Below the pieces are notes generated by a model. It was not told where the DNA came from and searched no databases. It worked only from the letters and a program-made list of their open reading frames with translations. Position numbers and translations under genes: made by a program. From contig CP012812.1 in assembly GCA_001936135.1 (NCBI GenBank), positions 806,001 to 870,000 on the forward strand: DNA of 64,000 nt, read 5' to 3'. This document shows positions 23,101 to 33,208 of the stretch, one piece after another; the first letter of the stretch is position 1, and each line of letters starts with the position of its first letter. The stretch comes from Saccharomycopsis fibuligera x Saccharomycopsis cf. fibuligera. Lineage: Eukaryota > Ascomycota > Saccharomycetes > Ascoideales > Saccharomycopsidaceae.

Positions 23101-25876
23101 AAGAAACTCGATTGGTAAAGGTTCTGTTGGTAAAAACAGCAATAGCAACAAGAATAACAACAACAAGTTGCTTTCTGGTATGCAATTGGAAATCTCTAAG
23201 CAGCAAAAACTTTTTGATGAATTGTTGGGCTCAACACCAGCAGCTGCTGGTGTTGCTGGTGCATCCAATGGTGGTCTTGGTAGTAATGAAGCTAGCCCAG
23301 CTGCTTCCGAGTACTACATACCTAACAACTATTCTGTCTCTGCCCTTCAAATCACTCCATCAAAGAACAATGATGAGGATAATCTCAATATTGTGGGCCA
23401 AGATAGCAAATTGAACCTTTCCAGCCCAGCTAAAATCGTCAACGGCATAGATCACAATAATATTCCACATAAGTTGAACTTCAACAAGGTGCAAATAACC
23501 GACAAGTCACCAAGTTCTACCAGTTTCTTGTCTCAATCAACAAGTATTTCAAATTCATCTTTTGTTACTGGCTTAACTCACCAAGAAACTAGCACTAATG
23601 ATTTGAATGTGATTTTGGAACATTCTGATGATGAAAATGAAGCCACTGTCCATGAGAAACTCGATGCTGTTGCGGCCGTTGCTGATGCTAATGACCATCA
23701 GGATGATGCGGTTGTTTCTGATGAAGAAGATATTCCAATTCCTAAAGAAGAATTTCTTAGTATAAGTCAAGCTAATTCTGCCTTCACTACACCTGTGAAG
23801 ACAGTACAAAATGATAGCCTTGTTACTCCTATGGCCGCTAATTCTGTTACCAGTACTGCTCCTACTACCGTTAACAGCTCAATGATGTCCAATAATGCTG
23901 ATACGTCAATGGATACGTCTGAATCTTGTTCTAACGTAAACTATCTTAGCAATTTTGGTAAAGAATACGAGCCAAGATTCTATTCTCCTGAAAAGGAGAA
24001 AAAGGGCAGAAAATCCATCCTTGGTGCCAAAATCTCCTTGAAACGCAAAAAATCGCTTGATTTTGAAATGGTTACAAAAATTGCTTCAATTAAAGAGAAT
24101 CGTGATGTGGATGCTACTGCTAATGGTAGTCTCAATTCCCCTATTTCCGCAACTTCTGTGGTTGTTGATCATCATCCAGAGGCAGGTTCTGCTCTTGGTG
24201 GACCTACTGTTCGCAACATTAAATCGTTGAATAACTTGAATGCGAACGAATCTAAAGTAAGCGTTGCAACAATTGGTGCTGGCACCGGCGTGCAAAGAGC
24301 CAACTCTACTCATACCAACAAATCAACACTTACCAACTTGTCAATAATCTCCTCATTAAACAATAGCTCCAGAGAAACCATTACTAAATCCAAGGAAACT
24401 CTCACCAAGTCGAAAGACACTCTTAATGCTAATTCTGCTGCTGCTGCTGCTGCTGCCGCCACCAATGGGAAATTGAGCACTTTTGATTCATTCAAAAACA
24501 AAGTAACTTCCCCTCTTGCCAAAAGTTTCAAAAAGGACAAGAATTTGAAGAAATTAAAAGTCAACACTTCTTTTGCTGCTCCTAATAATGGAGCCTCTAC
24601 GGCATCTACAAGCGCCGGTTCAGTTGCCCCAAATTCAGGCATTCCAACTCCAGTAACTGCTAGCAGCAGTACTTCGAGTTTCCTGTCCCTTACTGAAAGA
24701 TGCATGGCTAATTTGGAAAATTGTGTGGTTATTCACAAAGAATACGTGATGGTTTCACTGTGGAAAAAAGATCACTGGGCCCTAATAGAAGCAGAACCGC
24801 TTTATTTGGAAGTTGCTATTTCTATTGAACAAAGTTATTTGCATTTTTTCAAAAGCAATTCAATGAGATCAGTTTCTTCAATCAAACCGTTCTTAGCCTT
24901 ACCAATTAACTCTAGCTGCTACATTATGAGAAACAGTAACAACGTTGATGTTCAAGTCAAATCTTTTGATGAAGTTTCCAAAAAATCGATCTTGGTTTGC
25001 TTACGTTCTGGTAGTGTTAGTAGTGCCAATATTTTGGTGCAGGCTTTAGAGTATGCGTTGAAAGACCATACCAAGAACTCATTGATGAAAACTCGTCAAC
25101 AGTTGTCTAATAATTCGTCACATTCATTCTTCAGTTATGAATCTTCAGCATCCTCAAATAATGGTGGCAGAAGCGTTACTTCGGATAGTATATCTTCAAC
25201 TTCTGCACCACCTTCAGAAGTTAGCGCTGGCTCTATTGGTAAAGATGCTTCATTGTTATCATCATCAGCAACAACAGCGGCAATTGCCATGGCATTGGCT
25301 GGTCCGCCACCTCAATCAGCTAAATCTAACCTTTCATTTACTATTCCTTCACCGATTTCCGAAACTGGTTCTGAATATTTGATGAATCAGATACCTATTG
25401 CTGGCCAAAGTCCAAATGCATCAATGTTGTCAATCAATCAACAAATGTCTTCATTGAGCATTGATAATAAAAACAGCGCCACTTCAGTAGCTGGGGCTGC
25501 TTCAAACAACGAGAACTTAAATATCTTAACTACGAGAAAAATCAGATTTCATAAAAAATCCAGCATTTCTGGAAAATGGGCTCCAATAACCATTGCCAAA
25601 CTTCAAGTCATTTCATCGCAACAAAAACAGGATCAGTTTAGAATCATCATCAACGAATACAAAACCGACAAGATTTTGATTGACTCAGTCATTAACGGTT
25701 CTAAATGTCAACGTATTGGACAAACAGGCGTCTGTATAATCGTTCAAAGTAAAGACGGAATCACATTTACTAATAAGCCAAATTATTTGATTGAATCTCG
25801 AAACGAAGTTGAGGCGGATGATTTGTTTGAAATTTTGGCACAGCATGGGAAGCCTAAAGTGGTAAGCACTTTGTGA
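20198..25876 (+). CDS. Large Ser/Asn-rich protein with N-terminal DH-like domain (putative RhoGEF)
   Basis: A 1,892-residue protein. Residues about 28-230 look like a Dbl-homology fold: SRSQYLVDLKAQEALYLSNL matches helix 1, the centre has QWALKFNRNYIRYSQHY, and LLKLPFIRYKALVKLLNKF resembles the family's P-QR-Y-LLL helix. A second ordered region extends to about 450. The middle 1,000 residues are Ser/Asn-rich and probably disordered, with basic patches. Near 1505-1640 (YVMVSLWKKDHWALIEAE) and 1770-1890 (GKWAPITIAKLQVISS) two folded, possibly PH-like domains appear. DH plus distal PH-like domains suggest a GEF for a Rho-type GTPase acting in polarity or septation, perhaps Bud3-related; the exact orthologue is not recognised. 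Several CTG codons occur, including a tandem pair at 21617-21622. Confidence 0.75.
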   Translation: MPVSKLSLKVLNELDLDTYSPKESKINIAISSRSQYLVDLKAQEALYLSNLQKLLAYAGSSLNLSKNTQYVSSIKDLISRHNELFNVLSASIDPHTNYVKPLAEIYCFRDISQWALKFNRNYIRYSQHYDYNPFLPEYTSNLLKLPFIRYKALVKLLNKFYHLSLNFENSLPNFQFSDISLSYMFVEITKNFEKSAKFSSIQWNIVKDFLNNEKLYLDYFSINFTSTRSIETLQKTSDASFLTNHILKRDYFEFEFSHPWEKTTSKKMIELVLLSNKEVNDFNRIHNSHTARSLEKLAKIESKQDFLASANSEAIDTIFNSLANIDQDNEDATHKREFSQVSMVSTDAVEESYKGSLNFRFAEIAALAICAVDSNIGRNLIFPKFKKGDLSLKSINKSINELVLVYNHKRSDFAPHSITIKISCLDDEQFNVWTPFIKELFPYETIETPYFQHHHLLKSNLELHNALGINLSSLLLPIAASDNTAHTKDNSDGSANIEPLNIEKAPSPALTKRTSSSSKQSSRIIIDIPELDAFLKQLEADCDISTPRSDNFHFDEISYSNGVAANHNHNNHSNDTPPLASSGMTKSSSRLSTISKSRKVSNFDDILKEDNESDWATTCASTNTSISVVPSGPREIKSYYNDNHNNLSVNLSNCINGPSPLQSKTPQQQLLHKQPSTSSNSGSISIKEFKYLKMPPSHSANSNISNSIKEEHENVDAAHNNEKSNDNKNSMQQKPFASAFRTPAIVMMDKSNSKSTDYLLPAKLPGAAKSNSSTPALSLAPSEHLNNESSGSASNNNNKQSSETKPAKFSLLKKKPQTGNNAILLQKSSFRRLFSRAIKSKKIESYRKRESFLPQAAPEMQQQLNQIADAATSITAATAANTNNNPDMASPITSADGFVPVVSKQIPEGPVISKKRAQESVNLSISPSQRRLSSYQNSMKRRSFNGYNDPYSISKSNTNKPSISKSGSRNSIGKGSVGKNSNSNKNNNNKLLSGMQLEISKQQKLFDELLGSTPAAAGVAGASNGGLGSNEASPAASEYYIPNNYSVSALQITPSKNNDEDNLNIVGQDSKLNLSSPAKIVNGIDHNNIPHKLNFNKVQITDKSPSSTSFLSQSTSISNSSFVTGLTHQETSTNDLNVILEHSDDENEATVHEKLDAVAAVADANDHQDDAVVSDEEDIPIPKEEFLSISQANSAFTTPVKTVQNDSLVTPMAANSVTSTAPTTVNSSMMSNNADTSMDTSESCSNVNYLSNFGKEYEPRFYSPEKEKKGRKSILGAKISLKRKKSLDFEMVTKIASIKENRDVDATANGSLNSPISATSVVVDHHPEAGSALGGPTVRNIKSLNNLNANESKVSVATIGAGTGVQRANSTHTNKSTLTNLSIISSLNNSSRETITKSKETLTKSKDTLNANSAAAAAAAATNGKLSTFDSFKNKVTSPLAKSFKKDKNLKKLKVNTSFAAPNNGASTASTSAGSVAPNSGIPTPVTASSSTSSFLSLTERCMANLENCVVIHKEYVMVSLWKKDHWALIEAEPLYLEVAISIEQSYLHFFKSNSMRSVSSIKPFLALPINSSCYIMRNSNNVDVQVKSFDEVSKKSILVCLRSGSVSSANILVQALEYALKDHTKNSLMKTRQQLSNNSSHSFFSYESSASSNNGGRSVTSDSISSTSAPPSEVSAGSIGKDASLLSSSATTAAIAMALAGPPPQSAKSNLSFTIPSPISETGSEYLMNQIPIAGQSPNASMLSINQQMSSLSIDNKNSATSVAGAASNNENLNILTTRKIRFHKKSSISGKWAPITIAKLQVISSQQKQDQFRIIINEYKTDKILIDSVINGSKCQRIGQTGVCIIVQSKDGITFTNKPNYLIESRNEVEADDLFEILAQHGKPKVVSTL

Positions 25877-25914
25877 ATATGAGCTTTTTTATTTTATTTG
25901 GTCTTCTCATGATG

Positions 25915-25959
<45 letters not shown>

Positions 25960-26532
25960 TACCACCATGTTATTTTATAGATGGCTGGTTAACTTTTCGA
26001 GTACCACTGTCAGTGTAAAGCTAGTGACTTATAGTCATAATCATAATTATAATAGTTAGGAGATTTTATTCTGCTCCCCGTTCGTCTTTTACTTTTAATC
26101 CTTTTTTACCTTTTTTTTTCCCCCTTTTTTCTATTTTTTTTTTATTTTTTTTATATTTTCCCCAACCTTATCTTTCATAGACTAGATTTGCTAGACTTGC
26201 TAAAATAGGCAAAACCTATTATTAGAATGTACAATAGATAAAATTCATTATTTAATAACTTTGAACTCGTTTCTTTTTCTCTGGTTTTCTCCCTGCTTTT
26301 TCTGTTATATAATATATTAATATGTAAATCTGTTTTCGACACTTTACAATTAGCTGTACTGATACCATTCAATGACTGCATTCAGTAAACAGCTATTTGA
26401 TTTTACGAGCTTTAAAGACAAGGTTCTAAAGAAAACGGTAGTTGTAAGTTTTTTTTTTGTGCGTGTATGTGTGTGTAATGATGGAAGGAGAAATGGCATT
26501 TGGAAAACCAAAAGTTAAGATAAGTTGAGACA

Positions 26533-26566
<34 letters not shown>

Positions 26567-27432
26567 GATAAAATAAAATAAAATGATAAAATAAAATAAA
26601 ATGATAAATACACACTATATTATAATATAATATAATAAAGTTAACCATCAGTTAGCCTGATCACGGTTCATCAAAAACTGTACTGTGAAGCGATCACAAC
26701 TACTTGTCTTTTTTCACAAGTTTCACCAAGCATCTTCTTTGAGCAAAACTAAAGTTTCTTCGTTGATGAAGTATCTCTTGCTAAGATACAGGTTGAAATA
26801 GTTGATTGGTCAAAGTTTTTGACTTAACTTTTTTTGCTTTTCTCGTATTTTCAATTCGATTTAAACTTGCCATTGCAAAAGTTAGCAAAAAAGCAAATAA
26901 AATAAAATTGAGCTGTGATATAATTTAGAATTTGGAATCAACATTGCAAAGTTCTGTTTTCAACTCCAAATAGCACACTGGTAAAATTTGAATAAAACTT
27001 CTCGGTTTGAGACAGATAGCAAACAGGGTGTAACTAGGAAACGGAAAAAAAAAAAAGCAAATAGCAGGAGCAGATTAACATGAACAAAAAAAAAAAAAAA
27101 AAAAAAAAGAAAAAAAAGATGAAAAATAGACAATAGCATAAAGGAACGACATGATATGAGCATAATAAACATTAAAGGAGTGACATGACAATAAGGAGTG
27201 AAAAAACGCAAACGACGATAAAAGTGGCAGGGGAAAAATAAATAAAGCAAAACTAATAATAAGAATTTTCACCTGAAGGTAAAATCAAATTTGAAAATAA
27301 GATAAAAAAGAGTTAACAAAAAAAATCTAGACAACTAAATGAGAAGATAACTATGATAATGCAAAACAAGCAATAAATCAAACAGAGGAATAGTGGTGAT
27401 GAAGTTGAATCATGGGGAAGCTTGAAATTAGG
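25877..27432. other. Convergent intergenic with long homopolymers
   Basis: 1,556 bp. A T43 run lies at 25916-25958, an (AT)n tract at 26535-26562, TAAAA-type repeats near 26570-26600, and an A23 run at 27086-27108. No gene recognised. Confidence 0.6.
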
Positions 27433-29838
27433 CTAATTGGCGCCGCCAATCCCTGCAATATAAGCTAAACACCAAGTCAAACTCATACCACCATCCAAAA
27501 ACCCACGATTGAAATTATCCACACTGAAGAAATTCCATGCCATTTTCGGATCCATTAAAGCAGTATTCAACATTAGAATCCCCTTCCAACCATCATTGAC
27601 TTTATCAACATGGTTGGCCAATAATTGGTCCCATTCTTCTTTAACAAATTCTTTAGAACGGTAATATGATGATAATGGAGTGATTGGAATCATATGAATG
27701 CCCTGAATGTATTCCAAGTTGGCACCAAAATAAGTCGCATGATGACATTTATTTTCAAAAACAATACCAGGAACTTTATTGCCAATGAAATTCTTTGGTT
27801 GATTCTTATTATCATCTTTCATTAGAATATAGTTATCACACACTCTTCTCAAGATACTTAATTGCAAATTTGATCTGAATACCAAATTTTCATCATTAAC
27901 AACTTGTCCCCATAATTTGAGACCATAGTAAGCATTGTAGTCTTCAGAACTACTTTCTTGATCTTTACCATCAGCAGAGGCAAATAACCCTTTAGCAAAT
28001 GAATGACCACGGAACCAATCAAAAGATCTGTAAACTGGGAAATATGGATCATCTTCAGAAGGATTGGCAAAATCTCTAATTAAAAAGTTGATATATTTGG
28101 CATTTCTGTCAAGCCAGTTGCCGCCCAATTCTCTGTCAATTTTCCCTAATATTGCAGCAGAATGAACATGGTAGCCATAATGGAAATGATGATCATTATA
28201 GTAAGAGTTACCAAAGTCCAAATTTGGATCGCTACCCAAACCTGCTTTTGAAACCAACCCTTTCCACTTGGTATCATATACCAATGGTTGTATCTGCTGA
28301 TTTTTAATAAATCTGTCAAATGCTCTGGATAATTTATCAAGAATTATTCTGGTCTTTTCTTGATCACGCAAAATATAGTGACTCACATACAAAATGTAAG
28401 CATATTTGTCTAACTGTTTGCCACTGAAATACATTGAATCTAAATTAGAAAATCCTTCTATATCGTCATTCACTTCCACAGCTAAAGCTTGAGAAATTTT
28501 CTGTAATGCCTTGTCATTATAATAATTGCCATTAGACAAATTATCAGGATTGTAATCAGGTAAGGATGACCAGGGATCAAAGTTAATGTTTGAAGGCAAA
28601 TTATCTTCTATGAATTCGAATTTGTCACTAAGAAATGCTCTCATCTTTCCGAAAACTGTAGAATCTAAAATAAGATTAGTCAGGTATGTCTGCATAGTTG
28701 GTGTAAAAGACTCGACATGGTGAGGGAAAGCCCACATTATTGGTCTATTCAACAAAGATTGACCATTTGAATTAAATTTGAAGCAATAGTTAGCGTTAGT
28801 TTCACTGTTTTTTTTTGCCTTCAAATCAATAGAGGTAACATAAGTACCTGCAACACGATCATAGTAATCGCTAAAGCCACAACAGACTTGAATAGTGACT
28901 TTTGAAAACTTGTGGTCGGAAACAATACGATTGTTGTCGACTCTGTTTAAATTGTTTGAAGCATCTGCAGTACTGTAATCACTAACGTATAACGACCATA
29001 CAACGTCATTGAACAACACAATCTTATACTTTTTCAATCTAAAAAAAGAATATTCAGTTGATAATGGAATCTGTTCAAAAGATTTGAGTCCAACTATAGA
29101 ATTCAATTCAAAAGTCAAGTTTTCATAAACAGCAGTCACAAACCCCATTCCTTGCACTATACTTGAAGAGAAGAACTCATTAGAATTACCAGTGTTAGAA
29201 AACTTCAAATCGGCGCTAAATTGCTTCAAATTGTTCATTGATAGCTTCAAGGTATCCTTGTTAGTGAACTCAGTGGCAGAAAAAACAATTGACTTTATAC
29301 CAATTGGATTCAAATAATACTCTGATGGATTTCCCGGACCATAAACCTTTTGATTATCCTGGATGTGATATACTGCGAGACCGTAATGATCGTTTCTGGA
29401 ATAGGACAAAGAGTATGGATTGGTCCATACCGTACATGTTTGATCTCCCAACAATAAATTACCGTAAAATTTGTTAGTTTCTATTGGCTTATTGTTTGCC
29501 GGAGAGTCAATGTTGATAAGGGGCAATGGGTGATCAGAAGCGCCAAAGTACTCTATCGGGTTATCATTGGCAATAGGCGCATTAAATATATTGTTATTAT
29601 AGTCTTTGAAGTTGTTGCCAGAGTTCTCTGGTCTCAACGGTATTGGTGGAGGAGCTTGATGACTTGGAGCTGGAGCTTGTGCTGGAACGTCATTACCTGA
29701 AGGTGCACTAGTAGTTAGCTCGCCAAACTTAGACACCAATTTGCTGAAAAGATGGTGATGTTTACCGGAATCCTGTGGAGGTTGTTGCGACTGGTCTGCT
29801 CCGGGCAAAGGCATTGGAGGCCTATCATAACTGGACAT
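27433..29838 (-). CDS. ACF2: Endo-1,3-beta-glucanase, GH81 family (Acf2/Eng2-like)
   Basis: Hydrolyses internal beta-1,3-glucan linkages. From the ATG at 29838 the protein has 801 residues and begins MSSYDRPPMPLPGADQ, a Pro-rich head as in cytosolic yeast Acf2/Eng2 rather than the longer secreted Eng1. GH81 landmarks are present: NPYSLSYSRNDHYGLAVYH, RPIMWAFPHHVESF, LDFGNSYYNDHHFHYGYHV, FDWFRGHSFAKGLF and the catalytic-acid region DQESSSEDYNAYYGLKLWG, which carries the two conserved Glu residues. The open frame continues 21 codons upstream from a GTG and would add a hydrophobic stretch (see findings), but that part has no ATG. Confidence 0.9.
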   Translation of the reverse strand: MSSYDRPPMPLPGADQSQQPPQDSGKHHHLFSKLVSKFGELTTSAPSGNDVPAQAPAPSHQAPPPIPLRPENSGNNFKDYNNNIFNAPIANDNPIEYFGASDHPLPLINIDSPANNKPIETNKFYGNLLLGDQTCTVWTNPYSLSYSRNDHYGLAVYHIQDNQKVYGPGNPSEYYLNPIGIKSIVFSATEFTNKDTLKLSMNNLKQFSADLKFSNTGNSNEFFSSSIVQGMGFVTAVYENLTFELNSIVGLKSFEQIPLSTEYSFFRLKKYKIVLFNDVVWSLYVSDYSTADASNNLNRVDNNRIVSDHKFSKVTIQVCCGFSDYYDRVAGTYVTSIDLKAKKNSETNANYCFKFNSNGQSLLNRPIMWAFPHHVESFTPTMQTYLTNLILDSTVFGKMRAFLSDKFEFIEDNLPSNINFDPWSSLPDYNPDNLSNGNYYNDKALQKISQALAVEVNDDIEGFSNLDSMYFSGKQLDKYAYILYVSHYILRDQEKTRIILDKLSRAFDRFIKNQQIQPLVYDTKWKGLVSKAGLGSDPNLDFGNSYYNDHHFHYGYHVHSAAILGKIDRELGGNWLDRNAKYINFLIRDFANPSEDDPYFPVYRSFDWFRGHSFAKGLFASADGKDQESSSEDYNAYYGLKLWGQVVNDENLVFRSNLQLSILRRVCDNYILMKDDNKNQPKNFIGNKVPGIVFENKCHHATYFGANLEYIQGIHMIPITPLSSYYRSKEFVKEEWDQLLANHVDKVNDGWKGILMLNTALMDPKMAWNFFSVDNFNRGFLDGGMSLTWCLAYIAGIGGAN

Positions 29839-31197
29839 CGTCAATAACAAAACTAGAAATGTTATTAGGGCGACGGTGATTGCTCTTTTTAGTTTAAACA
29901 CTTTTGTAATAGCAATTTGCTAATGGAGAAAAATGTAACGGCAAGTGCTTGTTTCTTAAGATGGCTGTTTGTAGATATTTGTGCTCTCAGTGTTTTCAGT
30001 ATTTTTGTTGATGTTGTGATTTCGATTTTTCTCTCAGGATTAAAGTTTGTCTGAGGAAGCTAAAAGCACGCTTGAGGGGAAGAAAATTGGTCTTGTAGAG
30101 ATACACACGCAAAAGTTAGGAAGGACAAAAAAAAACAAAAAACAAAGACGTTTGTGACTCGGCGCTTTAGATTCTATGGAGTAAACCTTGCCGGAATGAG
30201 AGCAGTAGCGGGAAGCAGAGGATGGAGGTTAAGAGTACAGTGCGAAGTGTTGGTGAGTAATGGCTGTGATTATTGACAATTGCCGCACCAGAAGGAAAAG
30301 AACTAACGAAGAACGAGGGATCCAACACAACGAAATACAGAAAAACTTTTACTGGAAAAACGAGAAATAAAGAAAAAATAAAATAAAACAAAAACGGTGA
30401 TCCACCCACGCATCCGCCCATGCACGACACCGCTCAATTCTTGCACCGCTGCGCTAGCGGAACTCTATGATATCACCTCCGGTTAGCGCCAGCGCCAGTC
30501 TTCGGCGGTCCTCTGCGGGAATCTGCGGGAATCTGCATTTGTCCAGCAGGCCCACGCCTTACGGCATTTGCCACTGACCGGAATTCGCCCCAATTGGTGT
30601 TCAGCATCAGCGGAATACGAAATGTTACAGGGACGCACTCTCTGTCCCCGGCGTCCCCCGTCCGCAGCCGTGACTGGACTATTATGCACCACGGTATAAC
30701 ACGGTGCGGTTAACCGCACCGTTTACGGATACTCCACTTCTCATACTCAATGTTAACCTTGATAAACCCTGGCCTACTAGTGCAGGTATTGACCTCTGTC
30801 GCAAGTAGGAAAATTCTCTAAAACCGAAAGAAGCCCTACGGGACTTCGGTAGTTGAGCGATAATAAGTACAGTAAGGGAGCACCTGCTGCTATTCAAAGT
30901 CTGCCGTTCACGCTGCCGCGCTGCCGCGCCTACCAGCTGGCTGCAATTGCAATATTGCAACACGCAAAGCGTGGCAGCTCTGTGGGATGAATATCTCACT
31001 GTACTGAAAATCATTTACACCTTTGTTAAAAACAGTGACAAAACAACACTGTGGCATGTTTATTGTGCTTGCTGATTTGCACTCACTTTATTCACGCATT
31101 TCGTTGCAATATACAATACATCATCATACTTTTCCGTCATACACATGTCAATCAGTATTGGGACCTTGTGTTATTATCCGCACACGCACACTCACAC
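29839..31197. other. Gene-free spacer with GC-richer core
   Basis: 1,359 bp. The segment from about 30420 to 30960 is visibly richer in G+C and in CGG/CCG triplets than its flanks and contains a perfect palindrome (30701-30722) and a small hairpin (30823-30850). No protein of known family is encoded on either strand. The end next to 29839 should be the ACF2 promoter. Confidence 0.55.
30701..30722. repeat. Perfect 22-bp palindrome
   Basis: ACGGTGCGGTT followed directly by its exact reverse complement. It holds paired CGG/CCG triplets, the half-sites of zinc-cluster (Zn2Cys6) regulators, so it could be a regulator binding site; this use is inferred. Confidence 0.85.
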
Positions 31198-31746
31198 TCA
31201 CAATTTGGCAAGTACCGCCGGCGCCCCCGATACCGATACCCCCGGCTTGGGTTCCTGTGCCGCGTACCGCACAATTCCATCCACAACCACCACCGCATAC
31301 CGCAGGGTACGGAGCCCCATCCCCATCTTTGAAGCATCTTGAACATATCCAATGGCTTTGGAAAACTCAGTATTGCAATCACTGGCAAATATCACTTGAA
31401 ACTTTGACAGAATATCTTTCTTCCATTGACCGTCTAATGAGCGTTTCCATTCATGTAACACAAACGCATCATTGTTGGAAACCACAAGGATCATGTCCAC
31501 TGATTTTGACTTGAATCGCTGCAAATTGGCCAACACTTCGGGGATGTGCACTTCTGAGCAAGTTGGAGAGAAGGCTGCGGGAACCGCAATTATCACAATT
31601 CGTTTACCCAGAAGAAATTTTTGATTAAGAGTAAGTATCTTGGGGAATTTGCAGCTAGCATCTTCCGCTGCTGTTTTGCTATCATCAATGTAACGGAATG
31701 TGAATCCTGTAGGCAATGGAGAGCCAACTTTGAGCTGTTGCGACAT
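31198..31746 (-). CDS. AHP1: Thiol peroxiredoxin, Ahp1 / Prx5 type
   Basis: Thioredoxin-dependent peroxidase that reduces organic hydroperoxides. The 182-residue protein carries the peroxidatic motif VPAAFSPTCSEVHIPE with the catalytic Cys at residue 63. Other Cys residues lie at 32 and about 119, the same spacing as the resolving and third Cys of yeast Ahp1 (31, 62, 120). The start ATG is at 31746. The end is AVLAKL, like other fungal members. It lies 304 bp downstream of URA3 on the same strand. Confidence 0.92.
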   Translation of the reverse strand: MSQQLKVGSPLPTGFTFRYIDDSKTAAEDASCKFPKILTLNQKFLLGKRIVIIAVPAAFSPTCSEVHIPEVLANLQRFKSKSVDMILVVSNNDAFVLHEWKRSLDGQWKKDILSKFQVIFASDCNTEFSKAIGYVQDASKMGMGLRTLRYAVVVVDGIVRYAAQEPKPGVSVSGAPAVLAKL

Positions 31747-32050
31747 GGCGTTGAGTTAATGGATGGATTAATAAGTAGTAACAAATTTCCAAAAAATAAG
31801 AAATGTACGCTCAATTATAACCACAAGAATAACAGCATGTCAATTTATTACATCCAATTTAATTGAAAGATAACTTTACAAGGGAAGAAGTCAACGTCAA
31901 ACAAAAGGCTATTTTATTTGTCCATCTAATACTCACTTTTCTTACATCGCCGGCCTACCGGTATCCATTTTTCTATCAAATAACCTTGAATTTCAATCAC
32001 CGGTATTCCGCAAGCACCACCGTAACCGTAACCGCAGCCGCTTCCAGCGC
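31747..32050. promoter_or_regulatory. AHP1 promoter / URA3 3' flank
   Basis: 304 bp. Two ACCGGT palindromes (near 31957 and 32000) and a CCGTAA tandem repeat (near 32019-32033) stand out. No Yap1-type TTACTAA site was found. Confidence 0.45.
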
Positions 32051-32848
32051 TCAGGACAACCGTGCCAAGTAGGCATCCCATCCGGCCTTACGGTAACGGA
32101 GACCCTCGGCAACTGGATCTCTGCCAGCACCAATAAGTCCACGGCCCACAATAATGATGTCGCTGCCTGCTCCCGTCACCACCTCGGAAACAGTACGGTA
32201 CTGCTGGCCAAGGGCATCGCCCTTGTCGTCCAAACCGACACCAGGAGTCATCACCACCCAATCTTCATCATCATCTTTGGCTTCAATTTTTCTTTGGGCA
32301 ATGAATCCAACCACAAATTCTTTGTCACTTCTAGCAATGTCAATTGTCTTTTCAGTGTATTCTCCCGTGGCTATTGACCCTTTGGATGACAATTCGGCCA
32401 ACATGAGAAGCCCTCTTGGTTCTTGGGTAGTTTCCTGAGCAGCCTGTTTCAACCCAGCAACAATCCCTTGACCCGGGACACCATGAGCGTTGGAAATGTC
32501 TGCCCATGAACTAATCTTATAGATCCCAGCGGAATACTGCAACTTGACGGTGTTACCAATGTCTGCAAACTTGCGATCTTCAAAAATCAAAAAGTTAAAC
32601 TTCTTTTTGAGTTCCAACAACGGCACAATAGTTTTTTCGTAGCTGAAGTCATCCAAGATGTCAATATGAGTCTTTACAACACAAATGTATGGACCCAATT
32701 TTTCAATCAAATCAAGAAATTGGGAAGTACTGCGCACATCCACAGAAGCACACAAGTTGGTCTTTTTTTCCTCGATAATAGTGAATAACTTCTTCACCAA
32801 TGGAGACTTGGTCTTTTGGGCTCTTTCAGAGTATGTTAAATTAGCCAT
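32051..32848 (-). CDS. URA3: Orotidine-5'-phosphate decarboxylase
   Basis: Last step of UMP synthesis, decarboxylating OMP. The 265-residue protein matches the yeast family over its length: [32 protein letters not shown], the catalytic [19 protein letters not shown] (Lys-Asp-Lys network), [33 protein letters not shown] and [15 protein letters not shown]. The start is the ATG at 32848. I find no CTG codon in it. It is divergent from TIM9. Confidence 0.98.
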   Translation of the reverse strand: MANLTYSERAQKTKSPLVKKLFTIIEEKKTNLCASVDVRSTSQFLDLIEKLGPYICVVKTHIDILDDFSYEKTIVPLLELKKKFNFLIFEDRKFADIGNTVKLQYSAGIYKISSWADISNAHGVPGQGIVAGLKQAAQETTQEPRGLLMLAELSSKGSIATGEYTEKTIDIARSDKEFVVGFIAQRKIEAKDDDEDWVVMTPGVGLDDKGDALGQQYRTVSEVVTGAGSDIIIVGRGLIGAGRDPVAEGLRYRKAGWDAYLARLS

Positions 32849-33208
32849 TTTGTTGGTTGATTGGTTAGTTATAACTTGCTGACTTCAGTCTCTATCTGTA
32901 TGACTCCTTCTGTTATGACACTCTTCTGTTTGAATTAAAATGTTTTTTTTTGTTTTTTTTCCCAGAATACCGACCCCCGAAACTATGAATTTTATTACAA
33001 AGTACTCTACTATTACATAATACGCAAGTAATATTCCGACCGTTTACTTTGGGTTTTTTTTTCATGAAAAAAATTCATGAATCTCCAAGAATCAATAAGC
33101 ACTATGGAACCGTCGACTCTTCTTTTCAGAAGGCAAACACTATAATATAGTTACCAAAAACAACCCAAACATATCAACACATCAACAGAAACAAATAAAT
33201 CATACATA
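32849..33208. promoter_or_regulatory. Divergent promoter URA3 / TIM9
   Basis: 360 bp with a T-rich patch near 32940-32960 and TTCATGAA-type inverted bases near 33061-33080. No clear Ppr1 site (CGG-N6-CCG) was found. Confidence 0.45.

Noticed and set aside
30483-31014. Minus-strand open frames of 78 and 110 codons in the GC-richer spacer
   Set aside because: Neither has a recognisable domain, and they overlap the palindrome and hairpin; there is no support as genes.
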